The notes below the pieces were generated by a model. That model was not told the origin of the DNA, ran no database searches, and saw only the letters and a list, made by a program, of their open reading frames with translations. A DNA stretch of 41,275 bases, from assembly GCA_020248665.1 (NCBI GenBank), contig JADCHE010000019.1, forward strand, positions 1-41,275, given 5' to 3'. Of the stretch, positions 12,890-20,301 are shown in pieces (position 1 is the stretch's first letter; every line of letters starts with the position of its first letter). Made by a program: the position numbers and the translations under genes. This stretch comes from Burkholderiales bacterium (lineage in GTDB: Bacteria > Pseudomonadota > Gammaproteobacteria > Burkholderiales > Burkholderiaceae_E).

Positions 12890-15154
12890 GTGTCCGACGC
12901 ACCGTTCCACGGCCGGATCGGCCGCACCGTCGCCGACGCCGCGCCCTGGTGGCCCGAGGAGCCCCGCCCGCGCGAGGGCGCACCGAACGTCGTGGTCGTC
13001 GTGTTCGACGACGTCGGCTTCGCGCACTGGGGCTGCTACGGCTCGACGCTGGCGACGCCGCGGCTCGACGCGCTCGCCGCCGCCGGCCTGCGCTTCGTGA
13101 ACTTCCACACCACCGCGCTGTGCTCGCCGACGCGCGCGTGCCTCCTCACCGGCCGCAACCACCACGCGGTCGGCATGCGCTCGATCTCCAACTTCGACAC
13201 CGGCTTCCCCAACATGCGCGGCGCGATCCCGAAGAGCGCGGCGACGCTCGCCGAGCTGCTTCGCGCGCAGGGCTACGGCACCTACATGGTCGGCAAGTGG
13301 CACCTGGCGCCGATGCACGAGGCCGGACCCGCAGGCCCGTTCCGCAACTGGCCGCTCGGGCGCGGCTTCGACCGCTTCTACGGCTTCATGCAGGGCGAGA
13401 CCGACCAGTTCAGGCCCGAGCTGGTGCAGGACAACCACTACGTCGACGCGCCCCGCCGCGCCGAGGACGGCTACCACCTCTCCGAGGACCTGGTCGACCG
13501 CGCGATCGCGTACGCGGCGGACCACGTGTCGGCCGCGCCCGATCGGCCGTTCTTCACCTACCTCGCGTTCGGCGCCTGCCACGCGCCGCACCAGGCGCCG
13601 GACGCGTACCTCGCGCGCTGGCGCGGGGCGTTCGACGAGGGCTGGGACGTGTTCCGCGAGCGCTGGTTCGCGCGCCAGAAGGCGATGGGCGTCGTGTCGC
13701 CGGACACGGTGCTGCCGCCGCGCAATCCTGGCGTGCCCGCGTGGACGGAGCTGACCGACAACGAGCGGCGCTTCGCCGCGCGGCTGATGGAGGCGTTCGC
13801 CGCGTTCCTCGAGCACACCGACGCGCAGCTCGGCCGCTTCGTCGACGCGCTGCGCGACATGGGGCAGCTCGAGAACACGCTGCTCGTCGCGATGAGCGAC
13901 AACGGCGCGAGCCAGGAGGGCGGCCGCAGCGGCGTGCTCGACGAGATGCTGTACTTCAACGGCCTGAAGGAGGACGTCGACCGCGCGGTGGAGAGGCTCG
14001 ACGCGATCGGCACCGCCGACAGCCACACCAACTACCCGTGGGGCTGGGCGATGTGCGGCAACACGCCGTTGAAGCGCTACAAGCAGAACACCCACGCCGG
14101 CGGCGTGCGCGATCCGTTCGTCGTGCACTGGCCGGCGCGCGTGATGGACGCGGGCGGCATCCGCCGGCAGTTCCACCACGTGACCGACATCGCGCCGACG
14201 GTGCTCGAGCTGGTCGGCCTCGCGCCGCCCGAGGTGTTCGAGGGCGTCGCGCAGATGCCGGTGCACGGCACCTCGATGGCCTACGCGCTCGCCGACGACG
14301 CGGCCGGGGCACCGACGCGCAAGCGCACGCAGTACTTCGAGATGTTCGGGCATCGCGGGATCTGGCACGACGGCTGGAAGGCGGTGTGCTTCCACACGCC
14401 GGGCGCGGACTACGACACCGAGGCCTGGGAGCTCTACCACGCGGATGCCGACCCGTCCGAGGCGATCGACCTCGCCACCGCGCATCCGGAGCGGCTGCGC
14501 GCGCTGGTCGCGCTGTGGTGGGCCGAAGCCGAGCGCCACGGCGTGCTGCCGCTCGACGACCGTCGGCTCGGCGAGCTGTTCCGGGCGGCGCGCGCGCGGG
14601 GCGGCTCGACGATGCGCGAGCGGTACGTGCTCTACGCGCCCCTGTCGCGCTGGAACGCCGACGTCTCGCCGCCGACCGGCACGCGGCCGTTCGTGCTCGC
14701 CGCCGAGATCGAGCTCGGCGAGGGCCGCGACGGCGCGATCGTCGCGCGCGGCGGCTCGAACGGCGGCTACGTGCTGTACGTGCGCGATCGCCGGCTCGCG
14801 TTCGCCTACAACCACTTCCACGAGCACACGCGCATCGTCTCGGACGTCGCGCTGCCGCCCGGGCCGTGCACCGTCGCCGTCCGCATCGAGCGCGACGGCG
14901 AGGCGGCGGTCGCGACGCTGCTGCTCGACGGTGCGGGCATCGGCTCGGTCCGCATCCCGCGCACCGCCGCGATGGTCTCCTCCACCGGCATGGATGTCGG
15001 ACGCTCGCAGGCCCCGGTGTGCGACGACTATGCGCCGCCGTTCGCGTTCGAGGGCCGCATCCGCCGCGTGGTGTTCGACATCGCGCCGCGCACGCCGCGC
15101 ACCGCGCGGCGCGAGGAGGTGGCGGTCGAGCGCCGGGTACAGGGGCAGCAGTAG
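12890..15154 (+). CDS. Arylsulfatase-family (formylglycine-type) sulfatase
   Basis: 754 aa, GTG start with a strong AAGGAGGAG 5-14 nt upstream. The N-terminal sulfatase core opens with NVVVVVFDDVGFAHWGCYGS (metal-binding Asp pair). At residue 78 it has the formylglycine motif CSPTRACLLTGR, with a Cys for conversion by a formylglycine-generating enzyme. Further core blocks are MVGKWHLAPMHE, FRNWPLGRGFDRFYGF, LVAMSDNGASQEGG and YKQNTHAGGVRDPFVVHWPA. The last 180 residues (from about YAPLSRWNADVS) form a C-terminal beta-rich extension typical of the large 750-aa arylsulfatase subgroup. No signal peptide is visible, so the enzyme is probably cytoplasmic. No formylglycine-generating enzyme is encoded in the window. 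It likely releases sulfate from an imported organosulfate; the substrate is unknown. Confidence 0.93.
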   Translation: MSDAPFHGRIGRTVADAAPWWPEEPRPREGAPNVVVVVFDDVGFAHWGCYGSTLATPRLDALAAAGLRFVNFHTTALCSPTRACLLTGRNHHAVGMRSISNFDTGFPNMRGAIPKSAATLAELLRAQGYGTYMVGKWHLAPMHEAGPAGPFRNWPLGRGFDRFYGFMQGETDQFRPELVQDNHYVDAPRRAEDGYHLSEDLVDRAIAYAADHVSAAPDRPFFTYLAFGACHAPHQAPDAYLARWRGAFDEGWDVFRERWFARQKAMGVVSPDTVLPPRNPGVPAWTELTDNERRFAARLMEAFAAFLEHTDAQLGRFVDALRDMGQLENTLLVAMSDNGASQEGGRSGVLDEMLYFNGLKEDVDRAVERLDAIGTADSHTNYPWGWAMCGNTPLKRYKQNTHAGGVRDPFVVHWPARVMDAGGIRRQFHHVTDIAPTVLELVGLAPPEVFEGVAQMPVHGTSMAYALADDAAGAPTRKRTQYFEMFGHRGIWHDGWKAVCFHTPGADYDTEAWELYHADADPSEAIDLATAHPERLRALVALWWAEAERHGVLPLDDRRLGELFRAARARGGSTMRERYVLYAPLSRWNADVSPPTGTRPFVLAAEIELGEGRDGAIVARGGSNGGYVLYVRDRRLAFAYNHFHEHTRIVSDVALPPGPCTVAVRIERDGEAAVATLLLDGAGIGSVRIPRTAAMVSSTGMDVGRSQAPVCDDYAPPFAFEGRIRRVVFDIAPRTPRTARREEVAVERRVQGQQ

Positions 15155-15174
15155 CGGGAGCGGGGGCTGCGCAG

Positions 15175-15206
15175 GATGATCGCGACACTGCGGTATCGCG
15201 ATCATC
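15175..15206 (+). terminator. 11-bp perfect stem-loop after the sulfatase gene
   Basis: GATGATCGCGA (15175-15185) and TCGCGATCATC (15196-15206) pair perfectly around a 10-nt loop, 20 nt after the stop. No T-tract follows. It could stabilise the 3' end or act as a protein-binding site as well as a terminator. Confidence 0.5.
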
Positions 15207-15312
15207 GCCCCGTCACGCCATGCCCGCCCCGTCGCCGCGCTTCGTCCGGGACCGCCCCGCTTCGTTCGAGGCAGGTGCTTGTGCATCCAGACGGCTATGC
15301 CGATCCGAGCCG

Positions 15313-15600
15313 ACGCGGATCGACGGGTTCGACTGGGACGCCGGCAACCGCGGCAAGTGCACGAGGCACGGCGTGCCGATCGAGACGATCGAATCGCTGT
15401 TCAGCGGGAGGTCCACGTGTGTCCGGATCCGCGTCCTCCGACGTCCGAGACGCGGTTCCTCGCGATCGGCCGCGACGCCGGCGCCCGGCATGTGTTCGTC
15501 GCGTTCACGTTCCGCGGACGCGGCGGCTCGATGCCGATCCGCCCGATCAGCGCCCGCTGGATGCACGCGAAGGAGATCAGGCACCTTGAAGCGCCGATGG
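15313..15600 (+). pseudogene. brnT: BrnT-family toxin, disrupted
   Basis: Two reading frames together restore a BrnT toxin. The first gives RIDGFDWDAGNRGKCTRHGV then PIETIESLFSG, and the second VHVCPDPRPPTSETRFLAIG, then RHVFVAFTFRGRGGSMPIRP and ISARWMHAKEIRHLEA. This covers the whole BrnT fold, including the FDWD start, the RF.AIG strand and the ISAR..HAKEIR end. The frames switch at the GGG at 15406-15408; one extra G would read FSGEVHV and repair the gene. The codon where ATG is expected (15313-15315) is ACG, so the start also seems lost. No stop follows the natural end, and no BrnA antitoxin is present. The break may be an assembly error, but the ACG start argues for real decay. Confidence 0.65.
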
Positions 15601-15627
15601 CCCGCACCCCGCACTGGCGCCGCCGCG

Positions 15628-16845
15628 TCACCCGCCCCCGACGAGCCGGTCGTCCTCCCCGAGCCGCGGCGCCCGCCCCGGCGGCGGCGGCGCGGTCCGG
15701 TCCCACTTCGCGCCGGTGCCGACGTCGAGGACCGCGCCGCCCGGATAGTCGACCCGCACGACCGGCGCGGTCGCGATCGTGCCGTCGGCCCACTCGCCCA
15801 TGAACTCCGCGAGCCCGCGCACCCGCGCGGCCGGCACGCGCGCGTCGGCGAGTGCGCGCTCGAGCGCCGCGGCCGACGCGGCGGCGAAGGCCGCCGCGAG
15901 CCGCGCGTGCAGCGCCGCGGCGTCGCGCGGCACGACGAAGCCCGCGCCGCGCGCGAGCGCGTCGACGTCGAGCAGCGCCGGATCGGCGAGCACGTCCTCG
16001 ACGCCGAGCAGGCGGCACAGCGTCGCGAACTGCGCGGGCGTGTTGGCCGCGGTCGCGATCCAGCCGTCGGCGCAGCGGAAGGTCGCCGCGCCCGGGCTGC
16101 CCGAGAAGCCGCGGTTGCCGGGCCGGGGCCGGTCGCGGCCCTCGTGCGCGGCGAGCACCGCAGGTGACAGCATCAGGTGCACCGCGGCCTGCGCCATCGA
16201 CACGTCGAGGTACGCGCCGCCGCCGCCGCGCGCGCGCCGCAGCAGCGCGGCGAGCACCGCCTGCGCGGCCATCATCCCCGCGGCCGCGTCGATCACCGGG
16301 AAGCCGACCTTGATCGGCGGATCGTCGGCCTCGCCCTGCAGCGACATCATCCCGGTCATCGCCTGCACGACGTGGTCGTACGCGCCGCGCGACGACCACT
16401 CGCCCTCCTGGCCGTAGCCGGAGATCGACGCGTAGACGATGTCCGGCCGGGCCGCGCGTACCGCGTCCCAGCCGAGGCCGAGACGCTCGGCGACACCGGG
16501 CGTCCAGTTCTCGACGAACACGTCGGCCTCGCGCGCGAGCGCGAGCACCACGGCGACGCCCTCGGGCGTCTTCAGGTCGACCGCGACCGAGCGCTTGCCC
16601 GCGTTGATCGCCGCGAAGCCGACGCTCACGCCCTCGTCGACCTGCGTGCGGCCGCCGCCCGCGCGCAGCACGTCGCCGCGCCCCGGCGGCTCGACCTTGA
16701 TCACCTCGGCGCCGTGCCGCGCGAGGTAGTGGCCGCAGGTCGGCCCCGCGATCACGTGCGACAGGTCGACGACCCGCATCCCGTCCATCGGCCTCACGAC
16801 GTCGCTCCCGCCCGCCGCACGGTCCGAGCCGCGCATCCGGCGCAT
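15628..16845 (-). CDS. CaiB/BaiF-family (class III) CoA transferase
   Basis: 405 aa, family-typical length. The enzyme moves CoA between carboxylic acids through an aspartyl-CoA thioester. The sequence begins GMRVVDLSHVIAGPTCGHYL, then GAEVIKVEPPGRGD, NAGKRSVAVDLKTPEG, VENWTPGVAERLGLGW and DIVYASISGYGQEG. GFPVIDAAAGM follows, in which Asp 186 is the expected nucleophile. The C-terminus contains ATAPVVRVDYPGGAVLDVGT. The ATG at 16845 has AGGA upstream; a stronger AAGGAGG lies further up but leads to an out-of-frame ATG. Divergent pairing with a Bug receptor is common in Burkholderiales and suggests uptake of a carboxylic acid followed by CoA activation. A broken BrnT gene lies beyond its 3' end. 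Confidence 0.93.
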   Translation of the reverse strand: MRRMRGSDRAAGGSDVVRPMDGMRVVDLSHVIAGPTCGHYLARHGAEVIKVEPPGRGDVLRAGGGRTQVDEGVSVGFAAINAGKRSVAVDLKTPEGVAVVLALAREADVFVENWTPGVAERLGLGWDAVRAARPDIVYASISGYGQEGEWSSRGAYDHVVQAMTGMMSLQGEADDPPIKVGFPVIDAAAGMMAAQAVLAALLRRARGGGGAYLDVSMAQAAVHLMLSPAVLAAHEGRDRPRPGNRGFSGSPGAATFRCADGWIATAANTPAQFATLCRLLGVEDVLADPALLDVDALARGAGFVVPRDAAALHARLAAAFAAASAAALERALADARVPAARVRGLAEFMGEWADGTIATAPVVRVDYPGGAVLDVGTGAKWDRTAPPPPGRAPRLGEDDRLVGGG

Positions 16846-16984
16846 CCGTTCCTGCGCATCGCCCCTCCTTCCCGCCGCGCCCGTGCGCGGCCCGGCGCAC
16901 CGCGCGCCGTCGACCCGCGCAGGCTAGCGCGCCGGCGGCCGGCTGTCGTGCCGCGAGGCCCTGCCCCGGGCCGCCGCCGCGGGT

Positions 16985-17014
16985 TTGACCTGTCATGACA
17001 GGCCGACGTACGAT
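16985..17014 (+). promoter_or_regulatory. Promoter with a perfect 14-bp operator between -35 and -10
   Basis: TTGACC (16985-16990), an 18-nt spacer and TACGAT (17009-17014) drive the Bug receptor gene. CCTGTCATGACAGG (16989-17002) is a perfect palindrome lying across the spacer, where a bound protein would block RNA polymerase. The TGTCATGACA core is of the type used by GntR/FCD-family repressors. Because the CoA transferase diverges from the same gap, it may be co-regulated. No GntR gene occurs in the window. Confidence 0.65.
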
Positions 17015-17085
17015 CCCGGCCATCGACAGGAGGAGGCGCGCATCGCGGCGACGAGCCGCGCAGCGCGCCCGCGAGGAGACCCCGA

Positions 17086-18108
17086 ATGAACGACGCCACC
17101 GGCATGCCCCCCCGGCGGGGGCCCGCCGCCGCCCGACGCGACCTGCTGCGCATCGCGGCAGCCCTCGCCGCGGCGCATGCGACGGCTGCGCGCGCGCAGG
17201 CCTTCCCGACCCCCGGACGCCCGGTGCGGCTGGTGCTGCCGAGCGGCGCGGGCGGCGGCGCGGACCTCTTCGGCCGCCTGATGGCCGAGTGGCTGTCGAA
17301 GGAACTCGGCACCCAGGTCGTCGTCGACAACCGCCCGGGCGCGAACGGCCTGCTCGCGACGCAGGAGGTCGCGCGCGCGGCGCCCGACGGGCACACGCTG
17401 CTGATCTCGTTCACCGCCGCGACGGTCGCCAACAAGCTGCTGATGCTCAAGCCGCCGGTCGACCCGCTGAACGACGTCGTGCCGATCGCGCGCATCGGCG
17501 GCGGCGGCGGAAACATGATCGTCGTGAACCCCTCGCTGCCGGTGCGCTCGCTGAAGGAGCTGCTCGAGTACGGGAAGACGCGCACCGACCTCACCTATGC
17601 GTCGTGGGGCGTCGGCTCGGGCGGGCACCTGGTGATGGAGTCGATCAAGGCGAAGTCCGGCCTGCGGATCGAGCACGTGCCGTACAAGACCGTCGCGCAG
17701 ATCCCGCCCGACCTGATCTCCGGCGTGATCCCGGTCGCGACCATCGACGCGGCCACGCCGATGCCGCACATCCGCTCCGGCCGGATGCGTCCGATCGCGA
17801 CGATGTCGTCCGAGCGGCTGCCCCAGCTGAAGGATGTGCCGACGATGATCGAGCAGGGCTTCCCGCTCGACGCGATCCCCTGGTACGGGCTCTTCGGGCC
17901 GAAGGGCCTGCCGCGCGAGCTGGTCGAGCGGCTGAACGCCGCACTCAACCGCTGGATGGTCATGCCCGAGGTCGTCGAGTTCTTCGACCAGAAGCAGAAC
18001 TCGCCGCCGCCGAAGCCGCTGTCGGTCGCCGCGTTCGAGAAGCAGATCCAGGACGAGCTCGTGCGCTGGAAGGCACTGATCGACGTCGCGGGCGTCAAGC
18101 CCGAATAG
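17086..18108 (+). CDS. Bug-family (TctC) tripartite tricarboxylate transporter substrate-binding protein
   Basis: 340 aa. The N-terminus has a Tat-like export signal, with RRDLLRIAAALAAAHATAAR and cleavage expected near ARAQ. The mature protein begins FPTPGRPVRLVLPSGAGGGA and has the Bug hallmarks DLFGRLMAEWLSKELGTQVV, VDNRPGANGLLATQEVARA, SWGVGSGGHLVMESIK and HVPYKTVAQIPPDLISGVIP. Bug receptors bind carboxylates in the periplasm. Burkholderiales carry many orphan copies, and no tctA/tctB membrane genes are visible here. GAGGAGACCCC before the ATG supports the start. It diverges from the CoA transferase over a shared palindromic operator, and the pair probably handles one carboxylic acid, which is inference. 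Confidence 0.93.
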   Translation: MNDATGMPPRRGPAAARRDLLRIAAALAAAHATAARAQAFPTPGRPVRLVLPSGAGGGADLFGRLMAEWLSKELGTQVVVDNRPGANGLLATQEVARAAPDGHTLLISFTAATVANKLLMLKPPVDPLNDVVPIARIGGGGGNMIVVNPSLPVRSLKELLEYGKTRTDLTYASWGVGSGGHLVMESIKAKSGLRIEHVPYKTVAQIPPDLISGVIPVATIDAATPMPHIRSGRMRPIATMSSERLPQLKDVPTMIEQGFPLDAIPWYGLFGPKGLPRELVERLNAALNRWMVMPEVVEFFDQKQNSPPPKPLSVAAFEKQIQDELVRWKALIDVAGVKPE

Positions 18109-18156
18109 CGCCGCGGCGCGCCTCGCACCGATCGTCGCGGCGGTGCTGCTCGCCGC

Positions 18157-18636
18157 TGCAGCTGAACCACGACCGGGAACTCGGCGTGGCCGGCACCGGC
18201 GACGAGTGGACGCTGAACGTCCAGCCCGTGGTGCCGATGGCGCTGAATCCCGACCTGAACCCGATCTCCCCCACGATCGTGCCGATCGCCACGCAGTCGG
18301 GCGTCGTGCCCGGCGGCGGCCGGCAGTCGGGCCTCGGCGAGGTCGTGCAGAGTCCGTTCCTGTCGCCGAGCGCCCCCGGGCCGGGCGGCTGGATCTCGGG
18401 CGTCGGGGCCGGTGTTCCTGCTGCCCAACGCGACCGACGACGCCCTCGGCGCCGGCCGATGGGGCGCAGGACCGACCGGAGTCGTGCTGCGGCAGTCGGA
18501 CGGCTGGACGTGGGGCGCGCCGGGCAACGACCTGTGGTCCGTCGGCGGCGGGCTGCGATACCGGGCCGAGTCGCCCGAGGGCGGCCCGCAGGGCTGGGGC
18601 CTGCGGCTGTCGGTCACGCTGCTGTGCCCGAGGTGA
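18157..18636 (+). pseudogene. Outer-membrane transporter (phenol-degradation-meta-pathway-type porin) relic
   Basis: Three pieces of one family are visible. The first frame gives LQLNHDRELGVAGTGDEWTL, NVQPVVPMALNPDLNPISPT and SPSAPGPGGWISGVG. After a frameshift near 18405 the next frame gives PVFLLPNATDDALGAGRWGA, GPTGVVLRQSDGWTWGAPGN and DLWSVGG. It then jumps to GLRYRAESPEGG and WGLRLSVTLLCPR at the stop. In intact family members the first block follows a signal peptide and about 50 residues, and roughly 70 residues separate LWSVGG from the final strand. The gene has therefore lost its 5' end, has a frameshift, and has an internal deletion. Its 3' end overlaps the convergent MFS gene by 23 nt. 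Confidence 0.7.
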
Positions 18637-19807
18637 GCGGCGCCGGCGCCCGCAGCGTGGCGAGCGCCGCGACCGCCGCGACGCCGCAGGCCGCGGTGAC
18701 CCACAGCGCCCCTGCGCCCCAGCGCTCGAGGCACACGCCGAACAGCCAGGGCGCGACCGCCTGCGCGATGCGCGACGGCATCCCGAGCCGCCCCTGCCGC
18801 GCCCCGTAGCCGCCCGGCCCGAACAGCGCGAGCGGCAGCGTGCCGCGCGCGATCGTCATCAGCCCGTTGCCCGCGCCGTGCACGATCGCGAACGCGGCCG
18901 CCGCGGGCGCGCCCAACGCGAGCAGCAGCACGACCGCGACCGGGTGCGCGGCCATCGACAGCCGCGCCGTCACGAGCGGGTGCAGCCGCTGCATCGCGCC
19001 GAACTCGAGCAGCCGCGCGGCGACCTGCGCGGGTCCGATCAGCGCACCCGCGGCCACCGCCGCGGCGACGCTGGCGCCGGCGAGCTGCAGCACCACCGGC
19101 AGGTGCGCGGCCATCGCGGTGCCGGTGAAGCCGACCACCGCGAACACGAACGCGAGTACCGGACCGGTCCGGCGCGGCGGAGGCGGCCCCTCGGCCTCAT
19201 GCGCCGGCGCGCCCGCCGCGGGCGACGCACCATCTTGCCTGACGTCGACGCGCGGCAGCGCCGCGTTGAGCGGGATCCCGAGCACGAGGTGCAGCACCGC
19301 CCACGCGACGCACGCGCCGCGCCAGCCGAGCTGCGCGTCGAGCAGCGTGGACAGCGGCCAGCCCACCGTGCTCGCGAAGCCCGCGACCAGCGTGATGCCG
19401 GTGATCAGCGGCCGGGCGTCGCGCCCGTGCAGCCGCACCAGCGCGGCGAACGCGGCCTCGTACAGCCCGCTGCCCATGCCGATGCCGAGCACCGTCCACG
19501 CGACCGCCAGCCCCGCGGCCGAGTCGGCCGCGGCGAGCAGCGCGAGGCCGGCCGCGAACACGACGTTGGTCGCGACCAGCACCGGCCGGCCGCCCCAGCG
19601 GTCGATCGCGCGGCCCGCGTACGGACCGAGCACCGCCGACACGACCAGCGCCCACGAGAACGCGAGGAACACCGTCGGCACGCCGAGGCCGAGGTCGCGC
19701 GCGATCGCCGGCGCGAGCACCGCGGGCAGGTAGAACGTCGACGCCCACGCGAGCGTCTGCGCGGTGCCGAGCGCCGCGACCGTCGCGATGCGACGCCGGT
19801 CAGCCAT
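18614..19807 (-). CDS. MFS permease
   Basis: 397 aa from the ATG at 19807; a GTG at 19828 would add seven residues. About twelve membrane helices are visible, starting with VAALGTAQTLAWASTFYLPA. The motif-A region is GPYAGRAIDRWGGRPVLVA, followed by GIGMGSGLYEAAFAALVRLHG and GITLVAGFASTVGWPLSTLL. A cytoplasmic loop around residues 205-225 is rich in Pro, Ala and Glu. The start overlaps or nearly touches the end of the broken TetR gene on the same strand, an arrangement typical of a repressor with its transporter. Loss of that repressor may have left the permease unregulated. Substrate unknown. AGCAGG before 19807 is a modest ribosome site. Confidence 0.88.
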   Translation of the reverse strand: MADRRRIATVAALGTAQTLAWASTFYLPAVLAPAIARDLGLGVPTVFLAFSWALVVSAVLGPYAGRAIDRWGGRPVLVATNVVFAAGLALLAAADSAAGLAVAWTVLGIGMGSGLYEAAFAALVRLHGRDARPLITGITLVAGFASTVGWPLSTLLDAQLGWRGACVAWAVLHLVLGIPLNAALPRVDVRQDGASPAAGAPAHEAEGPPPPRRTGPVLAFVFAVVGFTGTAMAAHLPVVLQLAGASVAAAVAAGALIGPAQVAARLLEFGAMQRLHPLVTARLSMAAHPVAVVLLLALGAPAAAAFAIVHGAGNGLMTIARGTLPLALFGPGGYGARQGRLGMPSRIAQAVAPWLFGVCLERWGAGALWVTAACGVAAVAALATLRAPAPLTSGTAA

Positions 19808-19828
19808 CGATGCGCCTGCTGTCGGCAC

Positions 19829-20242
19829 TCACGTCGCGCCCCCGATGCGTCGCAGCACCTCGAGCCCGGCGTCGAGCGCGGCGAGTTCCCCGAGGCTCGA
19901 GCGCGGCCAACCGCCGCGCGACCTCGGCCTGCGCACCGCGGCGGATGCGGTCGAGCCCAGCGCGGTCCGCGTCGGTGACCTCGAGCCGCGTGGGTCGGCG
20001 GTCGGCCTCGTGACCCCGAGGAAGGCCGCCGCCTCGCCGATCGTCGAGCCGGGACGGCGCGCGACGAAGGCGGCGAAGTACGACCGCAGCATCGCCTCCA
20101 TCGCGTCGGCCGCGCCCGAGGTGCGGAGCACCGCCTCGGCGACCGCCCGAGCGGCGCGGGTCATCTCGCCGACCGCGACCTCGGCGAGCACCGCCTCCTT
20201 CGAGTCGAAGTACCGACGGCAAGTGCTCTGGTCAACGCCAAT
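19829..20242 (-). pseudogene. TetR-family regulator relic
   Basis: The relic starts inside the helix-turn-helix. Reading the minus strand from 20242 gives IGVDQSTCRRYFDSKEAVLA, the recognition helix and YF.SKE motif of TetR proteins, but the first 35 or so residues of the HTH are absent. It continues in frame through EMTRAARAVAEAVLRTSG, AMEAMLRSYFAAFVARRPGS and IGEAAAFLGVTRPTADP. It then shifts frame to LEVTDADRAGLDRIRRGAQA and EVARRLAALEP, and shifts back to LGELAALDAGLEVLRRIGGAT and the stop at 19829. Missing start, truncated HTH and two frame changes mark it as dead. The break lies about 10 nt downstream of the pckG terminator on the same strand, so the deletion joined these two sequences. 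Confidence 0.72.
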
Positions 20243-20251
20243 CCCGCACCC

Positions 20252-20278
20252 GGAAGAAAGCCCGGCCGAAGCCGGGCT
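20252..20278 (-). terminator. Rho-independent terminator of pckG
   Basis: On the minus strand AGCCCGGC, a TTCG tetraloop and GCCGGGCT form an 8-bp hairpin followed by TTCTTCC. It starts 24 nt after the pckG stop. The UUCG loop and T-rich tail make this the clearest intrinsic terminator in the window. Confidence 0.85.
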
Positions 20279-20301
20279 CGTTCAGCGAAGCGAGCGACCG
20301 C

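Noticed and set aside
15175-15206. 11-bp inverted repeat after the sulfatase gene as an insertion-sequence end
   Set aside because: No transposase or second copy was seen; a 3'-end stem-loop explains it better.
12641-15286. Open frame of 881 codons antisense to the sulfatase
   Set aside because: No recognisable motifs; it shadows the third-position G/C bias of the sulfatase gene.
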